Assembly (NCBI GenBank): GCA_020002185.1
Contig: CM034538.1
Location: 3,626,773-3,690,772 of the forward strand
Origin: Paraescarpia echinospica
Taxonomy: Eukaryota > Annelida > Polychaeta > Sabellida > Siboglinidae
Reading direction: 5' to 3'
Length of the DNA stretch: 64,000 bases
In this document: piece by piece, positions 1 to 12,700 of the stretch
Layout of the letters: the number at the start of each line of letters is the position of its first letter
Numbering within the stretch: the first letter of the stretch is position 1
Notes under the pieces: generated by a model
Databases searched by the model: none
What the model was told of the DNA's origin: nothing
What the model saw: only the letters and a program-made list of their open reading frames with translations
Position numbers and translations under genes: made by a program

Positions 1-714
1 AACACTCGTTTGACCTCTTTTTATTTTATGCTTTATTTCTGGAAGATCTGCTTGTCCTTTGTGGAAAATACTTAGGATCTCTGATGTGCATGTAGAATAA
101 AATGCATGAATTGATGATGTTCCTCCCTAGCTGAATGACCGACTTGACAAGACTCAACTGATCTTCTCATCCGACCGGGTCACATGGTACCGTCCAACCA
201 CACTTGGTGACCTCGTGACGTTGAAGTCCACTTACCCTACCGCAAAGTTGGTTATTGGCAACACAGAAGTTGGTAGGCAGAATTCAATATTCGCGTCTCA
301 TTGTAGATATTTGTAATATTCTTACATGCTACAGAATTATATTTTGTATGTTATCTTCGTAGATATAATTTATTATCAATTTATTGATACTAAAAGGATA
401 AACTGAAGATAAGTAGTAATTTTCTGTGGATCTTTAGCATGTTTTAACTCTTATCTTTGAAAAGTTAGAGGTGAGATCATTATAATTGAGTAGCCCAAGT
501 AGAAGTATTCTTTCTGCTCAAATTTAGGAAAATAGATATTTCAAATACATGGTTATGTTTGCATATGTTGCTGTTTCTGTAGTTACATGTGTTTGGTAGA
601 AGAATACAAATTAGGTGAGTTATGTCAGTGTCTGTCTATAACTATTACTAACTGTCACGTCTGTGTATGCGAAATTCAAGAATCAACATAAATCATTGCA
701 TACATTGTCTGCAG
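1..714. other. XDH intronic sequence, no other feature seen
   Basis: Positions 1-130 are the end of an intron whose start is outside the window, and 273-714 are intron 1. The sequence is AT-rich without recognisable repeats or genes. Confidence 0.7.
131..272 (+). CDS. XDH: XDH exon 1 of window (FAD domain)
   Basis: Acceptor ctccctag, donor gtaggc. Encodes [13 protein letters not shown] and LVIGNTEVG, the start of the FAD-binding domain. Begins in phase 0 and ends with one base of a split Gly codon. Upstream exons are outside the window. Confidence 0.93.
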
Positions 715-3700
715 GGTTGGAGATAAAGTTGAAGGGTCAGCATTACCCAGTGGTCATTGCTGCGACCAATGTGCCTGAGTTGCTCTCTGTGGAGAAGACG
801 GGGGTCGGAGTGCGGCTTGGAGTGTCCACTACACTGACCACACTCAAGGAGGTTCTTCAGGAACTGGTCAACACTGAGCCAGGTGTGAAGACTGACTGAC
901 CATCAGCCTGGTTCAGCACACTCTTATGACTTCATTGGTCATTCATTCTTTTTCTGTTCAATCATATCAAATGTATGTTTCCCAGAATGCTTGACAAACA
1001 CACCTGACTGTCTGACCAACACACCTGACTGACCTGCACACCTGACTGTCTGACCAACACACCGAATTGACCTACACACCTGACTGTCTGCCCAACACAC
1101 CTGAGTGTCTGATCAACACACCTGACTGACCTAAACACCTGACTGTCTGACCAACACACCTGAGTGTCTGATCAACACACCTGACTGACCATCACACTCG
1201 ACTGACTGACCAACACATCTGACTGACCTACACACCTGACTGTCTAATCAACACACGTGACTGACCTACACACCTGACAGTCTGACCACCACACCTGACT
1301 GACCTACACACCCTGACTGTTTGACCAACACACCTGAGTGCCTGAGCAACACACCTGACTGACCAACACACGTGACTGACTGACTGACCTACACACCTGA
1401 CAGTCTGACCACCACACCTGACTGACCTACACACCTGACTGTCTGTGCAACACATCTGAATGTCTGACCAACATACTTGACTGTCTGACCAACACACCTG
1501 AATGTCTGACCAACACACTTGAGTGTCTGATCAACACACCTGACTGACCAACACACCCGACTGACTTCCCAACACACCTGACTGTCTGACCAACACACCT
1601 GACTGACCTACACACTTGAGTGCCTGACCAACACACCTCAGTGACCAACACACCTGACTGTCTGAGCAACGCATCTGACTGTCTGACCAACATGCTTAAC
1701 TGTCTGACCAACACACCTGACTTACCAACACACCAGACTGACAAACACACCTGACTGACCAACAGACCTGACTGTCTGACCAACACGCTTGACTGTCTGA
1801 TCAACACACCTGAATGTCGGACCAACAAACATGACTGACTGACCAACACACTTGACTCTCTGACCAACACACCGAACTGTCTGACCAACAAACATGACTG
1901 ACTGACCAACACATTTGACTGTCCGACCATCACACCTGACTGTCTGACCAACAAACATGACTGACTGACCAACACAATTGGCTGTCTGACCAACACACCT
2001 GACTGTCTGACCAATATGCCTGACTGTCTGACCAACACACCTGATTGTCTGACCAACACATCTGACTGTCTGACCAACACACCTGGCTGACTGACCAACA
2101 CACCTGACTGTCTGACCAACACACCTGACTATCTGACCAACACACCTGACTACCTGACCAATGCACCTGACTGCCTAATCAATGCACCTGACTGTCTGAC
2201 CAACACACCTGAATAACTGCATTTACATCTCACCAATATGCTAAATAGCCTACCTGTCTGACCACTACCACTGCCTGGCTAACTACCTGGTCAGCCGTTC
2301 CAACACACCTGACTGTCTGACCAATATGTCTGACTGTCTGACCAACACATCTGACTGTCTGACCAACACACCTGACTACCTGACCAACACACCTGACTGT
2401 CTGACCAATATGCGTGACTGTCTGACCAACACACCTGATTGTCTGACCAACACATCTGACAGACTGACCAACACACCTGACTGTCTGACCAACACACCTG
2501 ACTGTCTGACCACCACACCTGATTGTCTGACCAACACACCTGAATAACTGCATTTACATCTCGCCAATATGCTAAATAGCCTACCTGTCTGACCACTACC
2601 ACTGCCTGGCTAACTACCTGGTCTGCCGTTCCTGTTACTTGTAGAGTACAAGACTCGAGTCTACGTGGCCATCATTGAGATGTTGCGATGGTTCGCGGGG
2701 AAACAAATCAGGAATGTTGCAGTAAGTGTTTCTTTTACAAATTATATATACTACTGTACAGAATTGGGCCCTTACTACATGACATTGATTTCACCTGTAT
2801 AAGTAAAAGCACATTGTCATAAACATCGGTAGTATTACATTAACATAGACTTTATGCATACTTTGCATCATGTTTGAATGTTTAACATATGTCATTGTGT
2901 TCTATGTGGGCTTGTACACGCAACATACGCAGCTTAGGTTTGTTCTAAGAAACAAAATGCAAGTCTGTTCTTTGCAGAAATGTGAAACAGTGTATTGAAG
3001 TTGAGATTGAGAATGTTAAGACATTGTTGATGTTTCAGTCGATTGCTGGCAATATAATGACAGCGAGTCCAATATCTGATCTGAACCCGCTGCTGCTGTC
3101 AGCCCAGTGCCAACTCACAGTCGCGTCAAAAGGTCTGACACTGCATTGATACAGCATAAGTAAAGGACGGGAAAATAACAACAAAGCTTTGCAAGAGTTA
3201 TACTTATTTGTTTTAGTAACAATGCCCATCCTCTGAATGACGCTACGTACACACAGATGACGCTACGTACACACAGGTGACGCTACGTACACACAGATGA
3301 CGCTACGCACACACAGATGTAGAGGACATTTTCTGGGAGTACTTGTAAATGACATTAATTATAATGTAAATTGAAACTGTTCTATTAGGTTAAAGTAAGT
3401 TACGTAAAACATCCATATCTGGTTGGCTTCTCGGGGCAGTCTCAGGAAAGACGCATAACATAACAGATGATTTATGTCTGTCTGATGCATGATACAAACA
3501 GACCTTGGACTCGGTGTGTTTCAGACAGAGGTCAGCGGACCATTGTCATGGATGACCAGTTCTTCCATGGCTACCGCAAGATATCGGTGAAACCAGACGA
3601 AGTCCTCATCAGTGTCATCATTCCCTTCACGAGACAGGTGACAATTACACTCGCTCTACAAACTCTACTTGGTTTACAAACTACTCGCTCTACAAACTCT

Positions 3701-6700
3701 ACTCGCTCTACAAACTCTACTTGGTTTACAAACTACTCACTCTACAAACTCTACTCGCTCTTCTTGCTCTACAAACTCAACTCGCTCTACAAACTCTACT
3801 CGCTCTACAAATTACTCTCTCTACAAACTCTACTTGGTTTACAAACTACTCACTCTACAAACTCTACTCGCTCTTCTTGCTCTACAAACTCAACTCGCTC
3901 TACAAACTACTCACTCTACAAACTCTACCTGCCCTACAAACTCTACTCGCACTACAAACTCTGCTCACTCTACATATCTCTACTCTCTCTACAAACTCTA
4001 CTTGCTCTGCAAACACTAATCGCTCTGCAAACTCTACTCCCTCTGCAAACTCTACTCCCTCTACAAACTCTACTCCCTCTACAAACTCTACTCCCTCTAC
4101 AAACTCTACTCCCTCTACAAACTCTACTCACTCTACAAACTCTACTCGCTCTGCAAACTCTGCTCACTCTACTCGCTCTACAAACTCTATTCGCTCTACA
4201 AACTCTGCTCACTCTACAAACTCTACTCACTCTACAAACTCTACTCGCTCTGCAAACTCTGCTCACTCTACAAACTCTACTCGCTCTACAAACTCTTGTG
4301 TAACAGTGTTTCTTTTTCCACAGTTCCTTGCCATAAATTTTGTTTTTGGGGTATTGACCTGACATTGATAGGGGTCACTGACTTTTACAAAAATAAGTAT
4401 CCCTTTATTGAAAGTGCAACATACAATGAAAGGTATAAAATTACTTTTCCAGTGGTGACTGTGCCCATGCTCAGTTTCTGTTGAACTTTATTTCTGCTGA
4501 TTGCAGAATGAGTTTTTCTGTGGCTACAAGCAGGCACACAGGAGAGAAGATGACATTGCGATTGTGAACGCGGGCTTGAGAGTGGTTCTCAAGGAGGAGG
4601 ATAATACGATAGAGGAGATGGGGTTGAGTTTTGGTGGAATGTCTCCTCATACTGTCATGGCAACAGCCACAGCGAAAGGACTGATTGGAAAGTAAATAGA
4701 ACAAAATCAATTGTAGTATCACCATATTACAACAATGTTAAACAGTTAGAATTGAGAAACATTGCTATAAAATAGTTGCACACTGTTTCTATTCCAAGGT
4801 GAAACTATTTATCAATTAATTATTCATGCAAGTTGCCACTTATTGGCTGATGTTAGTGAAAAATACAGCTACGTATTTATAAATAAATAAAAATTATGTC
4901 ATTCATGCCATAAGCAAATGTGATTTAATTAATAAAAGACAATATCACTTTTAATTTAGTAGTGTTTAAAACACCTTTTCTTTCAAACTCATCAAGTTAC
5001 AATATCACATCACGTGTAAAAAACTAAATAACTTAAAATTGCTGCTTGTTCCTTGTTTCAGGAAGTGGGATGATGATCTTGTGCCAGAAGCGTGTGACCT
5101 CCTTGGGAAGGAGCTGTCCCTTCCACCAGGTGTGCCTGAGGGAATGGAGTCCTACAGAAACACCCTGTCTCTGAGCTTCTTCTTCAAGTTCTACCTGACA
5201 GTCCAGATGAAGCATGGCAACAAGCAGGTGATGGGCCAAATAAAAATAAATAATGAAAATGTTAACATATACGCATGCGTACACACAAACACACACAAAC
5301 ACACACACACACACTAGTTTCAGTAAGGTTAGATGATGTATGTTTATGCGGCAGACCAAGACCACAGTGCCATCTTCCTATAAGAGTGCCACATCCGTCT
5401 TTACGCGAGAGTCGAGCCACGGCAATCAGGTGTTTCAAGAGGTCGAAGGTCACCAACAACAGATCGACCCAATCGGTCGTGCCTTGCCCCACCTGGCAGC
5501 CACACAACAAACCACTGGCGAAGCTGTCTACCTTGATGATATTCGGCCATATGCAGGTTAGTAATTAATATTAATAATCACAACTACACAGGAGTCCATT
5601 TACCATGTATTTATCCAACGTTTCTAAGATGAAACGCCACAGCAAGTAGACATAGACTCATCAGTGTCAATGCCTCATATACATTGCATTCTGTGTTGTA
5701 GGAGAGTTGTCCCTGGCTCTAGTTGTCAGCAGCAAGGCTCACGCTAGACTCATCAGTGTCAATGCCTCATATACATTGCATTCTGTGTTGTAGGAGAGTT
5801 GTCCCTGGCTCTAGTTGTCAGCAGCAAGGCTCACGCTAGACTCATCAGTGTCAATGCCTCATATACATTGCATTCTGTGTTGTAGGAGAGTTGTCCCTGG
5901 CTCTAGTTGTCAGCAGCAAGGCTCACACTAGACTCATCAGTGTCGTTGCCTCATAGACATTGCATTCTGTGTTGTAGGAGAGTTGTCCCTGGCTCTAGTC
6001 AGCAGCAAGGCTCATGCTAGACTCATCAGTGTCAATGCCTCATATACATTGCATTATGTGTTGTAGGAGAGTTGTCCCTGGCTCTAGTTGTCAGCAGCAA
6101 TGCTCACGCTAGACTCATCAGTGTCAATGCCTCATATACATTGCATTCTGTGTTGTAGGAGAGTTGTTCCTGGCTCTAGTTGTCAGCAGCAAGGCTCATG
6201 CTAGACTTATCAATGTCAATGCCTCATATACATTGCATTTTGTGTTGTAGGAGAGTTGTCCCTGGCTCTAGTTGTCAGCAGCAATGCTCACGCTAGACTC
6301 ATCAGTGTCAATGCCTCATATACATTGCATTCTGTGTTGTAGGAGAGTTGTCCCTGGCTCTAGTTGTCAGCAGCAATGCTCACGCTAGACTCATCAGTGT
6401 CAATGCCTCATATACATTGCATTCTGTGTTGTAGGAGAGTTGTTCCTGGCTCTAGTTGTCAGCAGCAAGGCTCATGCTAGACTTATCAATGTCAGTGCCT
6501 CATATACATTGCATTTTGTGTTGTAGGAGAGTTGTCCCTGGCTCTAGTTGTCAGCAGCAATGCTCACGCTAGACTCATCAGTGTCAATGCCTCATATACA
6601 TTGCATTCTGTGTTGTAGGAGAGTTGTCCCTGGTTCTAGTTGTCAGCAGCAAGGCTCACGCTAGACTCATCAGTGTCGATGCCTCATAGACATTGCCTGC

Positions 6701-9700
6701 TGTGTTGTAGGAGAGTTGTCCCTGGCTCTAGTTGTCAGCAGCAAGGCTCACGCTAGACTCATCAGTGTCGATGCCTCACATGCCCTTCAGATGCCTGGAG
6801 TCGTCGACTTCATCGACCACAAAGACGTTCCGGCCGAAAACAACTTTGGGTGTGTTGTGCATGATCAACTCATCTTTGCTGCTGACAAGGTATAGATGAC
6901 CATTACACTTCGGGTCATCCCCTTTCTATCACATGTTTGTTTATTTACATTTATACGTGTTATAAAACCTGCTGAATTTTTTTATTGAAGCCCATATTAT
7001 AGTTTTTGTTTGAAAACAACCTACCGTAAATTCTGTATTTGTAGCCGCACCCCTAATTAAAGCCGCACCCCGACTTTTGACCTAACCCCCGACTTTCCTC
7101 CGCACAGTTTGTCACAGGCAAAAACCTTATTTAAAGCCGCACCTGGACTTTGAGCCATGACCATTTTAGCCCTGCGTGTGACATACTTCCGTAGCGCACA
7201 CAATTAGAACAATTAAGAGGTTCCATAAAGAAAGTCAACGTTGCTATTAATTATTATAAATGAATTAATATGGTATAATTTTATTGGTAAAAGACTTAAT
7301 TGTAATGTGTTGATAATAACTAGATCACATTTTATATTATCGTTGGAATATTACTATACGTGAATGTTGTCAAAATGGAAAACAAAAATAAACAAATTTC
7401 ACCATGCTACCAGAAAATAACTGAGTGGTTGAATGTCCATACATCTAGTGAACGAAATGTAGCCATGCATTTAAGCTATACGGTAAAGCTAGAATTATTC
7501 AAATATTTTGAGAAGTTTTATTTGTATGCCATTTTATGTAGAATCGTGTATAAACTCGATGTTATAAATGCATTGAAAAGACTAAGAGCTAGTTCAGTGC
7601 AGTTGTACCAGCTGTGTTGACTTCAAAGGTGTTTGATTGACAGCTAGTAATTACAATGTAATAATTGTCGTCGCTGCTCCACCGTGAGACCGGATGTGAT
7701 CTTGTGGTTTGGCCTAGTTCTTCCAGTTCCAGACAGTTGACCCAGGCACATGGGATAATAACACTGTATCTTGTATCAGGGGAAGTGCATTTTACTCCAG
7801 TGCAAAGGGGCACTTGTAATGCAATGGTGTTGTGTTGACAATCAGATGAAGCCTGGCTTCAGCAAAGCTAAGGTGTGAAGGTTGTGCTTGGAACTTGGAT
7901 TAAAACATCTACACCTGATTATTATAGGCTGATACCAAGAGCAAGCGTCTGAACAAAGCAGACAGTTGCTACAGTTGATGGCTGCTAGTGTGGGACAGAT
8001 GTTAAGAACGGCGGATGCCATCATATCCAAATTTCAAAAACGTTTGTGCGCGGCCACGATCCTCGATGCCGACGGCCCAGACACGGATACGCGGGATGAC
8101 GCTGCCATGCCGTTCCAGGCAGCGTTCTTTGATAGCGACAATGAAAGTGACTTTAGAGGATTTTAGTTGTGAAATGGATGATGCCATCATATTTGAAGAT
8201 GTTTGCCCAGTACGCGCGGTACGGATACATGGAATGACACCGCCGTTCCGGCATGGCATTCTTCAACGGTGACGAGGAGTGATTTCGCTGACGATGGATT
8301 TTAATGTTTTCAAATGTCTTGATCTTTGTTTCTGAACACTTAATGGACTCAGGTTTGTATGTGTTATGTAATTATTTTGTACCAGTGGCAGTTGTAATAC
8401 AATGTTTTATTGATACATCCGACTTTGTTTTTTCGGTAAGTTTTTCACTTATTATCAACGTTACTACTGAGAACCCAGTGAGCCAATGTGTGAGATGCTG
8501 ACAGTGATTTTGAGGGGTTTTAAACCTGATCAAGCTGGACCTACCTGATGGTAGTGATGAACTGGAATGGACACGACATGTTAGCTCTGCCTCTGGTGAT
8601 GTATGATCGCGTTGCATCACTGCATGCTTTTTATAATAAAATGTTTTATTGATTTGATACAGCCGACTTCGTTTTTTTATATTTACATCGTCATTGCCAT
8701 ACCGTTCTATTCGCCACTACCAACAACCCAGCCAGCGACCTGATATTAATTTTTTTCGACAAAATACTGTATTTAAAGCCGCACCCCAACTTTGACATTT
8801 CCTTCCCGATTTCAGTGACACAATATTGCAATTGAAGCCGCGGCTATAAATACAGAATTTACGGGGGTAGTAGTTGAAATGTCAGTTTTCTATGGCGTAG
8901 TAAATGAATGGTTTAAGGGCAAACCACAAAAAGCCATTTCTGAAATTTTGTCTGAACTGGGATCGAATGTTTGTTCAATCGTGTGTTGAGCTGTTAAATA
9001 TGAAGTTTGTGTCAAAACATGATATATCCCTGTTAAATGACCTGCATGCAAGAATGTTTGTTTTAAAAATACAACAAACACCACCTGTCTGTTTTTAATA
9101 AAACATGATATTTTCTAATCAGCCAATCAGAATCATTTTCCCCTATTTCCATTAGGTACTGTGTAGATATATCACATTTTGACAAAAAACACGTGGATAT
9201 ATCGCTTTTAGAAAAATTACTTTTATTCAACAAATCTGCAATAAACATTTGATAGTTTTCTCCATTGTTATCAAATTTCCACGTAAACCCTAAGAATGAA
9301 ACACAAAAATGTTTTTTTTAACCAACAAAAGGATGTATAGCATTTAGCCCTGAAACCCTTCAAATTACCATTACAGGAACTATATCAGAAGAGGGACATA
9401 TTTAAACTGGAAAGTATGCAAAGAAGAGTAACTATATAAATCTTTTAGAAATGGAAAAATTCAGGTTTGAAAGACTTGGAACATTTAGATTTGCAGTACC
9501 ACAAATAAAGAGGTGAACAGACAATACACTGAAATTTAAGAAATATTGATGAGAAAAAATGAAGATTCAATTTTAAGAATGTAGTAGAACAAGGGAATGA
9601 AACTACTGCTAACATGGACTATTATGTAACTGTATACATGGATATAATGCCTAAAGTTTACGTTTAGCAGCAAGTCAGAAATGTGTATGACCTACAGAGT

Positions 9701-12700
9701 TAGTTGTTCTTCTGATGCTGACAGGTTGTGTATCAAGGCCAGGTGATTGGAGCGATCATAGCCGAGACAAGGACACAGGCTCAACGGGCAGCCAAGGCAG
9801 TGGTTGTGACGTACGAAGAACTCCCTCCAATCTTGACCATTCAGGTACAGATCATGGGGGATCAGTGTAAGTTATAATGTGTGGTCACATATAGTGCTAG
9901 TATTCGCCAATACAATCTCATATGAGATCATGTAAGTGATATATGTATATACTATTATATTTATTGTTCCTCTCTTCTTTAACTCTCCCCCTCCACACCT
10001 CTCCCACTCCCTCCCAATCTCTGCAAAGCTCTCCCATCTCTCCTTTTACTTTCCACTTTGATGGCGTCCCATTCGTCACTGGCCGTTCTTCTCCCACTTG
10101 TTCCACAAACCCACTTTAACCACTTCTTCACCAATTTCTTCTTGAGCCTCTCACACGAGCCTCCTCCATCCTCGCAAGCCAAGGTTGTTTGTAATCAGCA
10201 GCAGCGACCCATGGCATGTGAGGATGTGTTACTTCTTGAGACTCTCACACCAACCTCCTCCTCCTGCTCCCCCATTCGTCACTTGTCTATTCTTTTCACT
10301 CTGCAGTTTTCCTCACCCAATTTTCTCTCGTTTTTCAGTCATCATCATACACACATTATTATACGGGGGAAAATTAAAAATCAAACCTCGCAAGTGGACA
10401 CAAACAAACTGCGGGAGTTGGCCATCTACGATTCCAGGCAGAAGATTTTATCAAGATGATTCAAAGAATATTTTGACATTGGTGGTGCCACCTAGTGAAT
10501 ATAATTGACTAGCTATGTTGTCTTTATCGAAGGTTATTTGCATAACTCAGTAAATTATATTGTACAATTGCATATCAATGAGCGTAGTGAACCCAAATTG
10601 TTATAAATTGTCAAACAATTATTTTAATTTAAAAGCAGGAGACTGGGAGAATGTATAAAAGATTATGCAGGAGATCAACAATATCGGTAGAGAGTGAACT
10701 CTGCAATATTTGTGTAAAACTTATGATGTCTCGTCTACATTTCTGTTTTATCTACAGCAAGCTATTGAAGCAGGTTCGTTCTTGGAGTCGGAGCCAATGA
10801 CCTTGAAGAATGGTGATGTCGAGGCGGGTTTTAAGGGCAGTGATGTCATCATTGAGGGCAAGATGTCCGTCGGAGGCCAGGAACACTTCTACCTCGAGAC
10901 ACATGGCTGCATCGCAGTGCCAATGGGGGAAGACAGCGAGATGACTATATTCACATCGACCCAACATCCAGGGGCCATGCAGGTTAGTCTTATAGTTTTA
11001 CACTAGCAACAGTCTCCATCCACCAGGTGGTGCTACAAGCACACAGACAGAAAACAGTTTCTTGGAGTATTTGCAGGAGAACATCTGGTATGCATCGTCA
11101 GACCCTTAGAAACTCCATAAGTAACGGAATTTTGAAAAAACTAACCTTGCTACTTTTCTTCCAATAGTCAGGTTTGTTATATATTTTCATTCATTTTTTT
11201 AGATTTGCAAACCTGTACATTTTTAAAAACATGATATAGTGAATCTGAAAAACCAATATTTACATTTTTTAAAGGTATGTATGGCAGCCATCTTGGATTT
11301 GTTAAATGGTGGACACTGAAAACCTGTACATTTCAATATCTCGGTTGCTAAACCATCCATCCTTTTGATTTTGATGGCTAAACCAACATATTGAGGGGCA
11401 AAGAATCGTATAGGATCAATTACTATCATGTAAGCATAATGAAATTACTAGTTTATGACAGTTATACATGTTATGACTGAATAATATACATGTAGCATAG
11501 CATATAAGCACATTTGAAACAAGTATGCGTGTATTTCACATATATGTCTGGTTTGTTACAATACTGTTGTGACCAGGTATACTTCTCTGTCGCCATGGTT
11601 GCTTCCTTCTTTGTCAGTTTCTGGACAACCACCATGCCATCTATGACTGCAATCCTCCTACTTAGATGGGGACTATCATCTTCAGCAGATGCAAAGTCCA
11701 TGGCTCCCTCATCTGGTACATTAACACACGTCTCGCTTGTAGCTGTTTGAGAGTTATCGGTGTGAGTTTCTGTTGTTGCCAACTGCTCAAGGACACAGAT
11801 GAGCTTGGACTTGTTGTTGCAACATTGAGTCACTTCGAGCAAACAATGCCCTTGGCATCAGGGTGAATGCTGATGCAGTGCTTCTGGTCATTATCTCTGC
11901 TTGACCAGGCAAGGACCATCAGTCTGCCATACAGGTCCTTGGTTTCCCGCAGATCTACTGTCTTGTCACAGATCTTGACTGCAAGCCTCCTGCTGCCAGA
12001 CATGTACAACTTGTTTTGTTTTGTTTCTTGAGAGGTGCCCACATGCTGACATTCCCATTTATCCTCTGTGCCTCGTAGTCTTCGTACAGCTTCTGTCCAA
12101 TCTCGTCCATGTTCATGATGTGTGGAACGTACTCACATGGAATGTATGCATGAATAATCACGTTGAACAGCGTGCGACTGTCAACAGCGAATGGATTGCC
12201 ATGACTCATTATGGCAGCCTTGATCTTACTGATGGCACCATGCTCCCGCTTGAACTGACCCATGAACTCGCTTGCCATGCATGACAGTTTGTGAAAAGCA
12301 AAGAAGAAACGTTATCTTGCGTTGGCCTTGTTGCATCTGAATATGGCATTCTCAGATCTCTGTGCCTTCCACTCCTGGAACTTCTTCACGGCATCATGGT
12401 CGGCCAAGGCTTGGAGTAGATGGGTGGTTTAGCAGCTGAGATATTGAGAAATACAGGTTTTCAGTGTCCACCATTTAAAAAATCCAAGATGGCCGCTATA
12501 TATACCTTAAAAAATGTAAACATTGGTTTTCAGATTCATTATATCATAACGTTTCCAAAAATATATAGTTTTGAAAATCTCAAAAAGTGTATGAAACGTG
12601 TTTATATGTTATGCTACATGTATATTATTCAGTCATAACATGTATAACTGTGTTAAACTAGTAATTTCATTAGGCTTGTGACTGTAATTGATCTTATTGG

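Noticed and set aside
1427..2122. 231-codon frame of LVRQSGV repeats
   Set aside because: Produced by the 21-bp minisatellite in XDH intron 2; the same DNA is open in other frames too.
963..2553. Exon 2-derived origin for the 21-bp repeat
   Set aside because: Only loose similarity (CAACAC, CTGACTG) to the exon 2 end; not convincing, unlike the four exon-edge arrays.
3467..4303. 278-codon + frame
   Set aside because: It joins the true XDH exon 5 to an intronic 18-bp repeat by read-through. The donor at 3638 and exon 6 show the repeat is intron.
10058..10508. Open frames of 133 and 107 codons in intron 10
   Set aside because: Low-complexity pyrimidine-rich sequence, no conserved motif, overlapping frames equally open.
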